This document shows, in pieces, positions 52,084 through 60,261 of a stretch of DNA of 64,000 bases (position 1 is its first letter; each line of letters begins with the position of its first letter). Location of the stretch: contig JADHMP010000009.1 of the NCBI GenBank assembly GCA_016779985.1, positions 1 to 64,000 of the forward strand. The letters are read 5' to 3'. The translations under genes were made by a program, and so were the position numbers. The DNA is from JADHMP01 sp016779985 (GTDB taxonomy: Bacteria > Bacteroidota > Bacteroidia > Flavobacteriales > Flavobacteriaceae). The notes under the pieces were generated by a model. That model saw only the letters and a program-made list of their open reading frames with translations. It ran no database searches and was not told the DNA's origin.

Positions 52084-52827
52084 TTAGTTAATAGATTCGG
52101 CTATTTTTTCGCAAACAAATTTAGTATCAAATCCGCCAGAGATTCCTTGTTCATCATAGCTTTTTTGAGATTCTTTATAGGTGAGGTGATTCATTGCGTC
52201 TTCTAGAGTGAGAAATCCATCCCATGTCATGACGTTATGCTCTCCCCAATTTTTGGGAGAAATTCGATGCCCAGAAACCCATCCTGCTCTTCCGGCCTGA
52301 TTTTGTTTCATTTGAGCTTCAAAATTCTTTTTGAAGGCTTTTTGACTGTCTAAAAAAAGTTGAGGTTCTTCAGCAAAACCAAAGTTATATAAACTGTATT
52401 TTGCAGTTTTTTGTCCAAATGCAGAATCTTGAATTTCCCAAATATACATTCCACCTTGCTCTACTTCATAAGAGAGCAACTCTTGAGGTACACCAAGTTT
52501 TTTACCAGCATTTGCCCACCACGCACCTGAATTAATATAAGATTTTAGATCACTATATACAATCACAAATTGATACCAATTTCCTTCCAGTAGAGAGTTC
52601 AATTTTCCTCCAATAGGAACAGTTGGGTGAATGAATTTTTCTAAGGCCCAATAGTTAAACTTTCCTTCTTTTACCGCTGTCTTGGCCATCTGAGACATAT
52701 AGTTTTTTTCTACAGCTTCAAATTTTGCTTGATCTTCAACTTTTACATAAACTAAATGATAAGCAGTTATCTGTGAATAAGAAAAAAAGGAAAAAGTTAA
52801 AAATGTAATAAATAATAGTTTTTTCAT
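52084..52827 (-). CDS. Secreted protein of unknown family, paralogue of the 56.6 kb gene
   Basis: A 247-residue protein with a signal peptide (1-19, 'FSFFSYSQ'). The mature part has two similar-looking halves around 'YHLVYVKVEDQAKFEAVEKNYMSQMAKTAVKEGK' and 'AKYSLYNFGFAEEPQLFLDSQKAFKKNFEAQMKQ', each beginning with a beta-strand followed by a long helix, as in dimeric alpha/beta-barrel folds. 'WVSGHRISPKNWGEHNVMTWDGF' follows. The protein at 56593-57360 aligns by eye along its length ('AWWANA' vs 'EWWNNA', 'MTWDGF' vs 'STWDMF'). Function unknown. A strong terminator follows. Confidence 0.6.
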   Translation of the reverse strand: MKKLLFITFLTFSFFSYSQITAYHLVYVKVEDQAKFEAVEKNYMSQMAKTAVKEGKFNYWALEKFIHPTVPIGGKLNSLLEGNWYQFVIVYSDLKSYINSGAWWANAGKKLGVPQELLSYEVEQGGMYIWEIQDSAFGQKTAKYSLYNFGFAEEPQLFLDSQKAFKKNFEAQMKQNQAGRAGWVSGHRISPKNWGEHNVMTWDGFLTLEDAMNHLTYKESQKSYDEQGISGGFDTKFVCEKIAESIN

Positions 52828-52954
52828 GTATGAATTAATTTATGATTTGACAAATATAAAAATATTGTTTTAATAAAACCAGAGTTATTTAGAATGCACG
52901 TTTAAAAAAGACATAATTTGACCGTGTATCTTCGAATTATTATACTTTTGAAAT

Positions 52955-54100
52955 GTGAATAGACTATATTTTTTCTTTCTTATCATTTCTTTTTTCCACA
53001 TCCATTCGTGCGACAGTGGTTTATCAGGCGAATACATTTCAATTGAAAAGTTTAGAGATTTAAAAGGTAGAGTGGTTTCAGATTCTATTTTTTTTGTAAG
53101 AGACAATAGAGACAACGGCCAGCTTAATTTAGAGGTTAAATTTAGTGTCTTCTTGTTAGACGACAACATAGACTCTATCCAACTTCATTTTCCAGGGGGT
53201 AGCCCTGAAAAAGTAGAGCAAGACCTAAAACCTTCAATTTCCTATGATTCTTATGGACCAAAATCAGTAAATCTAGTTTTATCTCAAATAGATACAACTT
53301 ATTATAATGAAGTCATTTCTTATAAAAACACCATAGATAATGATGATTATTTGAATATCGTTTACAGAGAATCAAACTGGGGGAGCTATACTAAAACAAA
53401 CGATTCTGACTGGCTGGTGCTACCAAATCAGACTTCTGTCATTCTGAAAGAAGAAGAAGTTGAAGAAAACATGAATGCCAAAGTTGCTTCGGCTAAATTT
53501 AGTGGATTTGAGGATAAAATGATTCAAGGTTCAATTGAATATTGTGTAGCATTGAAAAATCCAATAAATGTGAAGGTTACCCGAGACAATTACTTCGAGC
53601 TATGGTCTGATGATGACCTTCTTCTAAAAGGGCCTGGTTTTCAAAATGAGGAATGTTTTACTCGTAATTTCACATTCGAAGGGAAAAATGAATTTGACCT
53701 TAAAATAAAAAGATACCCAGCCTTGTCAACAACAAATTGGAAAATTGCTACGGCAAGTGCTTCAGATACAACTTCTTTTGACGTCTATCAAGTTGCAACC
53801 GAGGACGAATTGGTTGGCTATGTTGATGTGTCAAGCTCAACCACAGTATACCTTAATTTTGAACAGAATGGCAACGAATTCAATTTTGGATTAGGAAACA
53901 GCCCTAGTCTACTTTTAGACGGAGATCCAATAACGATTTCCTCAGGACAAAATAAAGTTGTTTTTAGTCTTTTAGACGGTATTCCTTCCTCTTTTAAGGT
54001 TTTTAATAATCAAAATTCTATTGTGCCAAAAACTCTTCTAGAAAATGAATATTACTTGACATTAACGATCAAAAAATTAGAATTAGAAGTTTTGAATTAA
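52955..54100 (+). CDS. Lipoprotein of unknown function, beta-rich
   Basis: A 381-residue protein starting with GTG 52955. The leader 'LIISFFHIHSC' gives lipid Cys19. The rest alternates short beta-strand segments with Asn, Asp and Ser-rich turns and has no membrane helix or enzymatic motif that I recognise. Segments such as 'QLNLEVKFSVFLLDDNIDSIQLHFPGG' and 'NFTFEGKNEFDLKIKRYP' suggest several immunoglobulin-like or carbohydrate-binding-like sandwiches. A TACTTTTG -7-like box at about 52943-52950 lies just before the start with a TTTG 22 bases upstream of it. Divergent from the secreted-protein gene. Confidence 0.6.
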   Translation: MNRLYFFFLIISFFHIHSCDSGLSGEYISIEKFRDLKGRVVSDSIFFVRDNRDNGQLNLEVKFSVFLLDDNIDSIQLHFPGGSPEKVEQDLKPSISYDSYGPKSVNLVLSQIDTTYYNEVISYKNTIDNDDYLNIVYRESNWGSYTKTNDSDWLVLPNQTSVILKEEEVEENMNAKVASAKFSGFEDKMIQGSIEYCVALKNPINVKVTRDNYFELWSDDDLLLKGPGFQNEECFTRNFTFEGKNEFDLKIKRYPALSTTNWKIATASASDTTSFDVYQVATEDELVGYVDVSSSTTVYLNFEQNGNEFNFGLGNSPSLLLDGDPITISSGQNKVVFSLLDGIPSSFKVFNNQNSIVPKTLLENEYYLTLTIKKLELEVLN

Positions 54101-54363
54101 TTGTAAATGATCAATCATATAGATTAGATTAAAAAATCCTCCAAATAGAGGTTTGAATTTTACAAAAAATGACTATTGTTTGAAATCAACTAATTCTAAA
54201 TATAATTCATCTTGATTTTTTTTGGAAGTACTTTCATGCATAGACGTCATTTGATCCATAAAGGTAGGTTTTGGTTAAGCCTTTCAAAAATAACATGACT
54301 AATGGGTGGTATGCAAAATTGCTTCTAGCACTTATTTGGTTCAAATACCAAGCCAGTCATTTT
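54101..54363. other. Intergenic stretch with possible gene remnant
   Basis: No complete gene is seen. On the minus strand a 28-codon open stretch (ATG at 54259, TAA-type end at 54173-54175, stop TAG) reads MDQMTSMHESTSKKNQDELY then 'LELVDFKQ' and looks more protein-like than its surroundings; it could be the tail of a lost gene, but I cannot assign it. A weak CCTC/GAGG hairpin occurs at about 54158-54171. Confidence 0.25.
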
Positions 54364-55257
54364 TTAATCATCCAAATACAAACTGAAAAATGTCCAAATT
54401 TCTTTCTCTAAATCTAGATAAGTTGGGTGACCATGTCCACCATTTATTATCTTATACATCCACACTTGATTATTTGTTTTAGAATTCTTGTATCGATCAA
54501 TGGCAATTAAGGTCTTATCTATAGCTGAGTTGCTGAATAGTGTATCTTGTTGCCTCGTATCATAATTTATCTGTCGAGTTCTGAAATCAATCATATCAAC
54601 TGTGGGTATGTAAGGTCCATAACCTTGTTGATTTGTCATATCGCCATCCCAATTCGTAATTTGGTCATGAGTGCCATTGAGCATAAATGTTGGGATAGCT
54701 TTTGCTTGCTCACACTGATCATAAAATTCCTTCATAAAACAACTTATGATAGGAGCTGCAGCTTTAAAAACTCCTTCTGTTTGACAACTTAATAAATTGC
54801 AAAAATCGCCACCATTTGAGAATCCAGTTATAAACACATTGTTTTTACTGAGGTTGTATTTATTTTGAAGAGAATGGGTCAGTATCTTCACAAACTTTAC
54901 ATCATTCACTTTAAGGTTTTTGTGAAAATTGTAGCCCACTTGCCAAAAAGCCTTGCCCTTTTCATCCTTGAGGCCCTGAGGATAGCAAACAACAAACCCG
55001 TTTTGATTGGCTATTTGATTGAACTTATTGTCACAATTAATGTCAAGCGCACTGCCAGAATAGCCATGAAAAACAAAAACCAATGGTGCATTTGCTTTTC
55101 TGTTTTTTGGAATGTGAAGATAATAGTTACGTTCAATAGAATCAATTATCACTTTATGGACGCGCACTTTCTTTGATGCTGAAATTGGTGCTTCTTGAGC
55201 ACTTGCAACACCTAAGAATAAAACTATTGGGATGATACTAAAAATAAAATTTCTCAT
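54364..55257 (-). CDS. Secreted esterase of the PHB-depolymerase/feruloyl-esterase (CE1-like) group
   Basis: From the ATG at 55257 the protein has 297 residues with a signal peptide (1-20, 'FLGVASAQ'). The alpha/beta-hydrolase parts are clear: 'APLVFVFHGYSGSALDI' (oxyanion region), 'GFSNGGDFC' (nucleophile Ser), 'NGTHDQITNW' (acid Asp) and 'NGGHGHP' (His). This is the LpqC/poly(3-hydroxybutyrate) depolymerase type, which also includes acetyl-xylan and feruloyl esterases. A role removing esters from polysaccharides fits the carbohydrate genes nearby. The upstream TTG start at 55296 is rejected as it hides the leader. Confidence 0.82.
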   Translation of the reverse strand: MRNFIFSIIPIVLFLGVASAQEAPISASKKVRVHKVIIDSIERNYYLHIPKNRKANAPLVFVFHGYSGSALDINCDNKFNQIANQNGFVVCYPQGLKDEKGKAFWQVGYNFHKNLKVNDVKFVKILTHSLQNKYNLSKNNVFITGFSNGGDFCNLLSCQTEGVFKAAAPIISCFMKEFYDQCEQAKAIPTFMLNGTHDQITNWDGDMTNQQGYGPYIPTVDMIDFRTRQINYDTRQQDTLFSNSAIDKTLIAIDRYKNSKTNNQVWMYKIINGGHGHPTYLDLEKEIWTFFSLYLDD

Positions 55258-55329
55258 ATTCCTATTTTTAAGATAGAAAGAATTTATAAAAATCAATTAG
55301 TATTACTAAAAAAAACAGTTTTCATAAAA

Positions 55330-55400
55330 ACTCAATTTTTGATCATTTTTACTCATTTTTGAGCAATATTTATCTTTTTTTGATGATTTTACTCATTTTT
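55330..55400. repeat. Three phased direct repeats upstream of the TIM-barrel gene
   Basis: ACTCAATTTTT (55330), ACTCATTTTT (55351) and ACTCATTTTT (55391) are near-identical 10-11-base units spaced 21 and 40 bases apart, about two and four helical turns. They sit between the divergent esterase and TIM-barrel genes, so they may bind a regulator or produce a bend; AT-rich DNA makes chance occurrence possible. Confidence 0.4.
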
Positions 55401-55497
55401 TATTTCAATTTATTTTGTGTGGGTTTACAAAAATTCTTTTACTAACCCTTTAAAATAGGTTATGAAATTATATTTATATTAATTCTAAATTCCTCTT

Positions 55498-56433
55498 ATG
55501 CAAACACGAAGACATTTTATTCAATCTACCTCACTAGCCGGGCTTTCTCCTTTTATTCTTAACACTAGTTCCTTTTTCGATTCAAAAACTTCTTTAAAAG
55601 CGTCACTTAACCCAGGTAGTATAGGACTGAAATGCTCGCCACAAGAACTTCTTGATTTTGCCATTGCTTATAAATTTTCAGCAATTAGCCCACCCATGGG
55701 AGCGCTTTTACAAATGAATTCAATTGATCAACAAAATTATCTAGCCAAGATGAAGCGTCATCATATTGTTTTTGACTCTGGTGGCCTCCCAATTGAATTT
55801 CGAACTTCTGATGAAGTTTTTCAAAAAGGATTTCAATATCTCAAAAATAACGTAAAAGCAATTGCCGCTTTGACTATTCCTAGTTTTGTCACTTGGATCA
55901 TGCCCACCCATAAGCAATTAACGTATACTCAAAATTTTGAACAGCATAGAATCCGGTTGCAACAAATTGCAGATGTTTTAAGTCAAGAAGGGTTGCGGTT
56001 AGGGCTAGAATATGTTGGACCCAAGACACTTATGGCAAGAGACAAATACGCTTTCATTCATACGATTTCTGAACTTAGAGAATTAATAAGTGCTATAGAA
56101 ACGAACAACGTAGGGTATTTACTTGATAGCTTTCATACTTATTGTGCAGAAGATCAGTTTGAGGACATGAATTTTTTAGAAGCCAAAGACATTGTTTCAG
56201 TGCAAATTAATGACGCTGTTGCTAGCCGATCACCTTCAACTCAACTTGACTTTGAACGAGAACTGCCGGGGGCTAGTAAGGTGATCGACTTAAAATCATT
56301 TGTTGAATTTATTCAATCTAAAGCTTACAATGGAGCTGTTAGTGCAGAACCCTTTAATAAAAAAGTAAACCAAATGGAGACGGCTGCTAAGCTTGAAAAA
56401 GTAAGAGCTTCTTTAGCTCAAAATGGAATTTAA
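55498..56433 (+). CDS. Tat-exported sugar phosphate isomerase/epimerase-like TIM barrel
   Basis: A 311-residue protein with a twin-arginine leader ('MQTRRHFIQSTSLAGLSPFIL'). The AP-endonuclease-2-like TIM barrel shows 'GLRLGLEYVGPKTLM' (near 160, metal-ligand Glu), 'VGYLLDSFHTYCAED' (near 205-219, Asp and His ligands), and 'YNGAVSAEPF' (near 283, final Glu). Many such proteins with Tat leaders occur in polysaccharide-degrading Bacteroidota, and probably isomerise or epimerise free sugars. Substrate unknown. Confidence 0.8.
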   Translation: MQTRRHFIQSTSLAGLSPFILNTSSFFDSKTSLKASLNPGSIGLKCSPQELLDFAIAYKFSAISPPMGALLQMNSIDQQNYLAKMKRHHIVFDSGGLPIEFRTSDEVFQKGFQYLKNNVKAIAALTIPSFVTWIMPTHKQLTYTQNFEQHRIRLQQIADVLSQEGLRLGLEYVGPKTLMARDKYAFIHTISELRELISAIETNNVGYLLDSFHTYCAEDQFEDMNFLEAKDIVSVQINDAVASRSPSTQLDFERELPGASKVIDLKSFVEFIQSKAYNGAVSAEPFNKKVNQMETAAKLEKVRASLAQNGI

Positions 56434-56592
56434 TTTGTACTTAAAATAGGTTTGAACACCATTAAATTTCACAATTATTTTTTCGATGTTTCAACATTAA
56501 TACATGGAGCGTATTTTAACTAAACTTTGGATAGATTGCATACATAAAACAATTTTCTTTTATTTGAATAATTAATCATAAACCAATTTATA

Positions 56593-57360
56593 ATGAAAAA
56601 ACTATTTTCAATAATGCTGTTGCTTTTAAGTCTTACTTTATCTGCACAAGCTTATCAAACTTATTCAATGCATTTTGTTAGAATTGAAGGAGATTTAGAG
56701 GCATTTGAAACAGTACAAAAAATGTACATGCAAAAAGTGGCTCAAAATGCTGTTGACAAAGGTGATATTGTCTTTTGGGCTTTTTTGCGAAGAGTGACGA
56801 TGGATAATATAGACGATGAAGAACGAAAAAATTATTTGTTTGTTCAATCGAATACAGATGTTGCTGCTATTCTTAGTAACAAAAACGAATGGTGGAACAA
56901 TGCTAGTTCAATATTATCAAAAGAAGAACAAGCTATTGTTGACGCATTGAGCTCAAAATTCACTTGGGTATCTGATTCACGACATATTTTCCAAGATGAA
57001 GTTAGTGTGGTCAAAGGTCTTGGCACGCATATACAATTTAATTTTGCGAGCCCTAAAAATTTAGCTGCTTTTATTGCTGAAAATAAAATGCTTTGGAAAA
57101 ACTATTTCACAAAAAACATGTCTAAAATGGGAATGGTCAATTGGGGTGTTGGAAGAAAAATTGCTCCTACAGGAATGAACACTTCTAGCGTATCAACTTG
57201 GGATATGTTTGACAGTCTTGAAAATTTAATGAAATATAGAGCTGAATTTTCGCTTCCTCCAGACATGGCTAAAAAGTCTAAAATGAGTTCTCATAATCCA
57301 GATGGTTGGAAATATTCTCCAATTTTCAATGCAATTTCTTTTGCAGTGCCTGGGCAATAA
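56593..57360 (+). CDS. Secreted protein of unknown family, paralogue of the 52.1 kb gene
   Basis: A 255-residue protein with a signal peptide (1-19, 'LLLLSLTLSAQA'). The mature part has the same plan as the protein at 52084-52827: 'SMHFVRIEGDLEAFETVQKMYMQKVAQNAVDKGD' then 'HIQFNFASPKNLAAFIAENKMLWKNYFTK', each a strand followed by a long helix, and 'WGVGRKIAP' with 'VSTWDMF'. The similarity is obvious by eye but identity is modest, so the two are old paralogues. Function unknown. Ends 24 bases before a terminator hairpin. Confidence 0.6.
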   Translation: MKKLFSIMLLLLSLTLSAQAYQTYSMHFVRIEGDLEAFETVQKMYMQKVAQNAVDKGDIVFWAFLRRVTMDNIDDEERKNYLFVQSNTDVAAILSNKNEWWNNASSILSKEEQAIVDALSSKFTWVSDSRHIFQDEVSVVKGLGTHIQFNFASPKNLAAFIAENKMLWKNYFTKNMSKMGMVNWGVGRKIAPTGMNTSSVSTWDMFDSLENLMKYRAEFSLPPDMAKKSKMSSHNPDGWKYSPIFNAISFAVPGQ

Positions 57361-57383
57361 AAAATAACCCTCAAAAAGTGCAA

Positions 57384-57413
57384 AGCCCTCTGGTTCACGC
57401 CAGGGGGTTCTTT
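57384..57413 (+). terminator. Rho-independent terminator of the 56.6-57.4 kb gene
   Basis: CCCTCTGG pairs with CCAGGGGG (one G-U pair) around a 6-base loop, followed by TTCTTTATATTT. The T-run is broken by one C, so the call is slightly less sure. Confidence 0.7.
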
Positions 57414-57435
57414 ATATTTGAAAAAATATCGTAGT

Positions 57436-57861
57436 ATGAAAATTATTAGAGAATTCAAAGAATTTGCTGTTAGAGGAAACATGATTGAAATGGCTGTAGG
57501 AATTGTTATTGGCGCATCTTTTAATGCCGTAGTTGATGCTCTGGTTAAAAATATCTTATTGCCGCCTCTCTCTTTACTTTCTGAGGGGGTAAATTTCCAA
57601 CAAAAAAAAATTGTATTAAGAAAAGCCACAAATAGTTTAAGCGAGGTATCCATTGATTATGGCTTTTTTATCAATACTTTAATTGATTTTACCATTGTTG
57701 GTTTTACCATTTTTATTGTGGTTAAATTTTTTAACTCACTCAAAAAAAAATCAGAAGACATCACTGAGAAATCAATTGAGACGCCAAAACAAATAGTTCT
57801 TTTAACAGAAATTAGAGATTTACTTGAAAATAATAAAGGAATCCCAAAAGACCAAAATTAA
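57436..57861 (+). CDS. mscL: Large-conductance mechanosensitive channel MscL
   Basis: Pentameric inner-membrane channel that opens under tension to release solutes after osmotic downshock. From ATG 57436 the protein has 141 residues: N-terminal helix 'IIREFKEFAVRGNMIEMAVGIVIGASFNAVVDALV' (about 4-38, pore helix TM1), TM2 'DFTIVGFTIFIVVKFFNSL' (about 82-102), and a cytosolic helix 'KQIVLLTEIRDLLENN' (~115-135). The periplasmic loop, 'GVNFQQKKIVLRK', is short. A TATATTTG -7-like box at 57413-57420 ends 15 bases before the ATG, without a clear -33 box. Confidence 0.94.
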   Translation: MKIIREFKEFAVRGNMIEMAVGIVIGASFNAVVDALVKNILLPPLSLLSEGVNFQQKKIVLRKATNSLSEVSIDYGFFINTLIDFTIVGFTIFIVVKFFNSLKKKSEDITEKSIETPKQIVLLTEIRDLLENNKGIPKDQN

Positions 57862-57960
57862 ACCTAGCAAGGGGTAAATTTATATAGCAGTGTGCTATAA
57901 TTTCATTGTCGCACTATAACTTGAAACCATACATAAAAACGGCGCGTATAGATTTTTCTT

Positions 57961-58451
57961 AACAAGTGTTCTTTCAATATTTTGTTCTTATCCAAATGGA
58001 AAAATGCGGTGCGTTATGATTTTTTTAGTGAAGAATGAATTGCAAGGGTTGATTATGTTGTACGCACCTATTGTGCTGAACTCAAAGATGACCCAAACCT
58101 TATTGGTTATTTCTATAGCAACTGTTCCCTTGGATTCGCAATCGAACACACAATGAATGGCAAGGACCTGTGTTCGATCCAAAAAAAACAGAAACGAAAG
58201 AAGGTCGTGATAAACTTTATAAAATGGCAAAACAGTATTATAAAACCATTCACGATGCAATTAGGAAATACAACCCTAATCAATTAATCCTTTGAGATCG
58301 GTATGAGGCAAACTCGCCGATCGCAATAGAAGTTATAGAAGCTGCTTCTCCCTTTGTGGATGTCCTTTCTTTTCAAGACTTCCAAAACTCTAGTGTGCAT
58401 TTAAAAGATTGCATAGATTCAGTAAAAAACAATTTTAGAAAACTACCCTAA
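57961..58451 (+). pseudogene. Remnant of an agarase-like glycosidase gene (two TGA stops and a frameshift)
   Basis: Conceptual translation gives 'WKNAVRYDFFSEE' then TGA (58036-58038), 'IARVDYVVRTYCAELKDDPNLIGYFYSNC', a frameshift at about 58125-58131, then 'PWIRNRTHNEWQGPVFDPKK', '...DKLYKMAKQYYKTIHDAIRKYNPNQLIL', TGA (58293-58295) and 'DRYEANSPIAIEVIEAASPFVDVLSFQDF', ending TAA 58449-58451. This resembles the C-terminal half of agarase-like enzymes of polysaccharide-degrading bacteria. Both ends look truncated. Presumably TGG (Trp) and GGA (Gly) became TGA. The pseudogene is inactive in any frame. Confidence 0.7.
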
Positions 58452-58470
58452 AGGAGCTATGATAACTAAT

Positions 58471-58513
58471 AAAAAAATCCCTTGCCTATTAATTTTTTAC
58501 GTGATAGGGATTT
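58471..58513 (-). terminator. Possible terminator of the symporter operon
   Basis: Read on the minus strand, AAATCCCT and AGGGATTT form an 8-bp stem with a 23-base loop containing a further CCTAT/ATAGG option, and seven T residues follow. It lies ~150 bases downstream of the small membrane-protein gene, somewhat far for its terminator, but nothing else transcribes this way here. Confidence 0.5.
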
Positions 58514-58666
58514 GAAAAGAAGAGTCGAACCTGTGGTCATCACTACCCATTAACTCACTGGGACAAAAAAACACTTTATTATTAACTTAATTGAAAAGTC
58601 TCCATCAAGGTTTTTTAAAAAATACTCTTGCTCAACTTAAATGTATAAAAACTCAGAGTACCTAAA

Positions 58667-58795
58667 CTATTTTTTATCAATGGATTGGATTAAGCTTTTT
58701 ATGTTTTTAAAACCTCTTATGGCAACCATAATTGTCACAAAAACATACCAACCATAACAGAGAATAAAAAAAAGGGTCCAAAAGGGATATTTCAT
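58667..58795 (-). CDS. Small single-pass membrane protein coupled to the symporter gene
   Basis: A 42-residue protein beginning MKYPFWTLFFILCYGWYVFV. A membrane helix spans about residues 5-26, and the tail 'RGFKNIKSLIQSIDKK' is basic and would face the cytosol. Its ATG overlaps the symporter TGA as ATGA (58792-58795), so translation is coupled. Small one-helix proteins encoded with SSS-type symporters are known as accessory subunits in some families; here this is inferred from position and size. No sequence family assigned. Confidence 0.6.
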   Translation of the reverse strand: MKYPFWTLFFILCYGWYVFVTIMVAIRGFKNIKSLIQSIDKK

Positions 58796-60261
58796 TTTGT
58801 TTTAATTTTGGTGATCAATGAACCGACAAACATACCCAGGGCACTTAAAAGGAAACTAAGCACACCAAACCGATAAGGGCCAATATTTTTGACAACGGTG
58901 GATGAAAATGATAAGTCCTGAAGAAATAAATAGGATACCGGAATTAGAGCTCCAATGATAATTGATATTGCGGCTCCTAAAGCACTGGCCTTTTTAAAAT
59001 AACAACAGGCAATCAACAGCACACTCATGCTGGACAAATAGATGGTGCCAGTCACCTGCATATAAACCCACAAATCATCACTTAAGGGATACCACAACCC
59101 GTAGAGCAATAGAAATAATCCAATGCCACAAATAATCATTCGATTATAAAACAAGCCCTTTTTGGAAGACCATTTGTTATTATGTATGGGCGCTAAAAGA
59201 TCATTATAAATGACAGATGACCAAGCAATTAAGTATGAAGAATTAGTAGACATATCTGCCGCCAACATTGCGGCAACTACTATGCCAATCAGTCCGACCG
59301 GAATGAGTTGAGCAATCATATTGGGCATTGCCAAAATTTCTTTTCCATTTCCAAAGCTGAGCGGTCCAAAAAAATACAATGCACTAATGCCTAGAAAAAC
59401 AGGGATAACAAAACGCATGAGCATGTAGGGTGAGGTTACTCTATATATTTTTTTGGCAGTATCGCTATCTTTGGCAGAAAGCACTCTTGAGATCATGGTT
59501 TGCCAAGTCAATACAGAGGCAAAAGCCACTAAAATATCCAATATCAATCGATCCAAGCTATAGGCCGAATTGAGGGAAAGACTCAAGCTGTCTGGGCCAA
59601 GATATGTCGTGCTTTGGTCTAAAATAGAGTGCCAACCCAATTGGTAAATAAGGATGGCTGTAATTGAGACAAACCCTAAACACATCAAAATGAATTGAAT
59701 ATAATCAGTAACTAAAACCGAAACCATTCCACCAATAACGGTATAGCATCCAACAAAAAGTAAGATGGCTGTCATCAGAAGTTCCAAATAGCCTTCTCCA
59801 ATGCCCATGGTTATACTCAAAAAACTACCTGCTTGACGGAGAAATAACCCCATGTTGAGCAACCCTCCAATGAGGATAACTAGTCCACTTGCCCATCTAA
59901 TTTTTTTTCCAAATTTTCTTTCAAAAAGCTCAGGAACAGTAATCACCGCCATATTTCGAAGTGGTTCGATGCAAAATCCGGTTAGCCCCACCACGAACAT
60001 AGACCCGCCTAGGGCAATGCCGGGGATGATTCCTTTTAAACCATATTTAAACCCTAACTCTGCATTAGCCATACAAGTGGCTATTCCAAACTCCGTGGCA
60101 GCCAAACTAGCAATCCCAAGATAAACATCAACGCCTCTATTGGCTACCAAAAAATGATCTACGTTGGAAACATATTTCCGTAACCAAATGCCGATATAAA
60201 AGATGATGCAGAAATAAATGAATATGATAGGACCATCAATAAAAAAATCAAAATTTGTCAA
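58792..60261 (-). CDS. Sodium:solute symporter family transporter
   Basis: A 489-residue SSS-family protein with about 13 helices: 'GIWLRKYVSNVDHFLVANRGVDVYLGIASLAATEFGIATCMA' near 28-68, 'GFCIEPLRNMAVITVPELFERKFG' near 98-118, 'MVSVLVTDYIQFILMCLGF' near 178-200, and 'AAMLAADMSTNSSYLIAWSS' near 342. These include the Na+-coordinating helix elements of the family. It starts with TTG, overlapping the creatininase stop as TTGA; no other start is available. It is the likely importer of the substrate of the upstream operon, and is coupled to a 42-residue membrane protein downstream. Confidence 0.88.
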   Translation of the reverse strand: MTNFDFFIDGPIIFIYFCIIFYIGIWLRKYVSNVDHFLVANRGVDVYLGIASLAATEFGIATCMANAELGFKYGLKGIIPGIALGGSMFVVGLTGFCIEPLRNMAVITVPELFERKFGKKIRWASGLVILIGGLLNMGLFLRQAGSFLSITMGIGEGYLELLMTAILLFVGCYTVIGGMVSVLVTDYIQFILMCLGFVSITAILIYQLGWHSILDQSTTYLGPDSLSLSLNSAYSLDRLILDILVAFASVLTWQTMISRVLSAKDSDTAKKIYRVTSPYMLMRFVIPVFLGISALYFFGPLSFGNGKEILAMPNMIAQLIPVGLIGIVVAAMLAADMSTNSSYLIAWSSVIYNDLLAPIHNNKWSSKKGLFYNRMIICGIGLFLLLYGLWYPLSDDLWVYMQVTGTIYLSSMSVLLIACCYFKKASALGAAISIIIGALIPVSYLFLQDLSFSSTVVKNIGPYRFGVLSFLLSALGMFVGSLITKIKTK

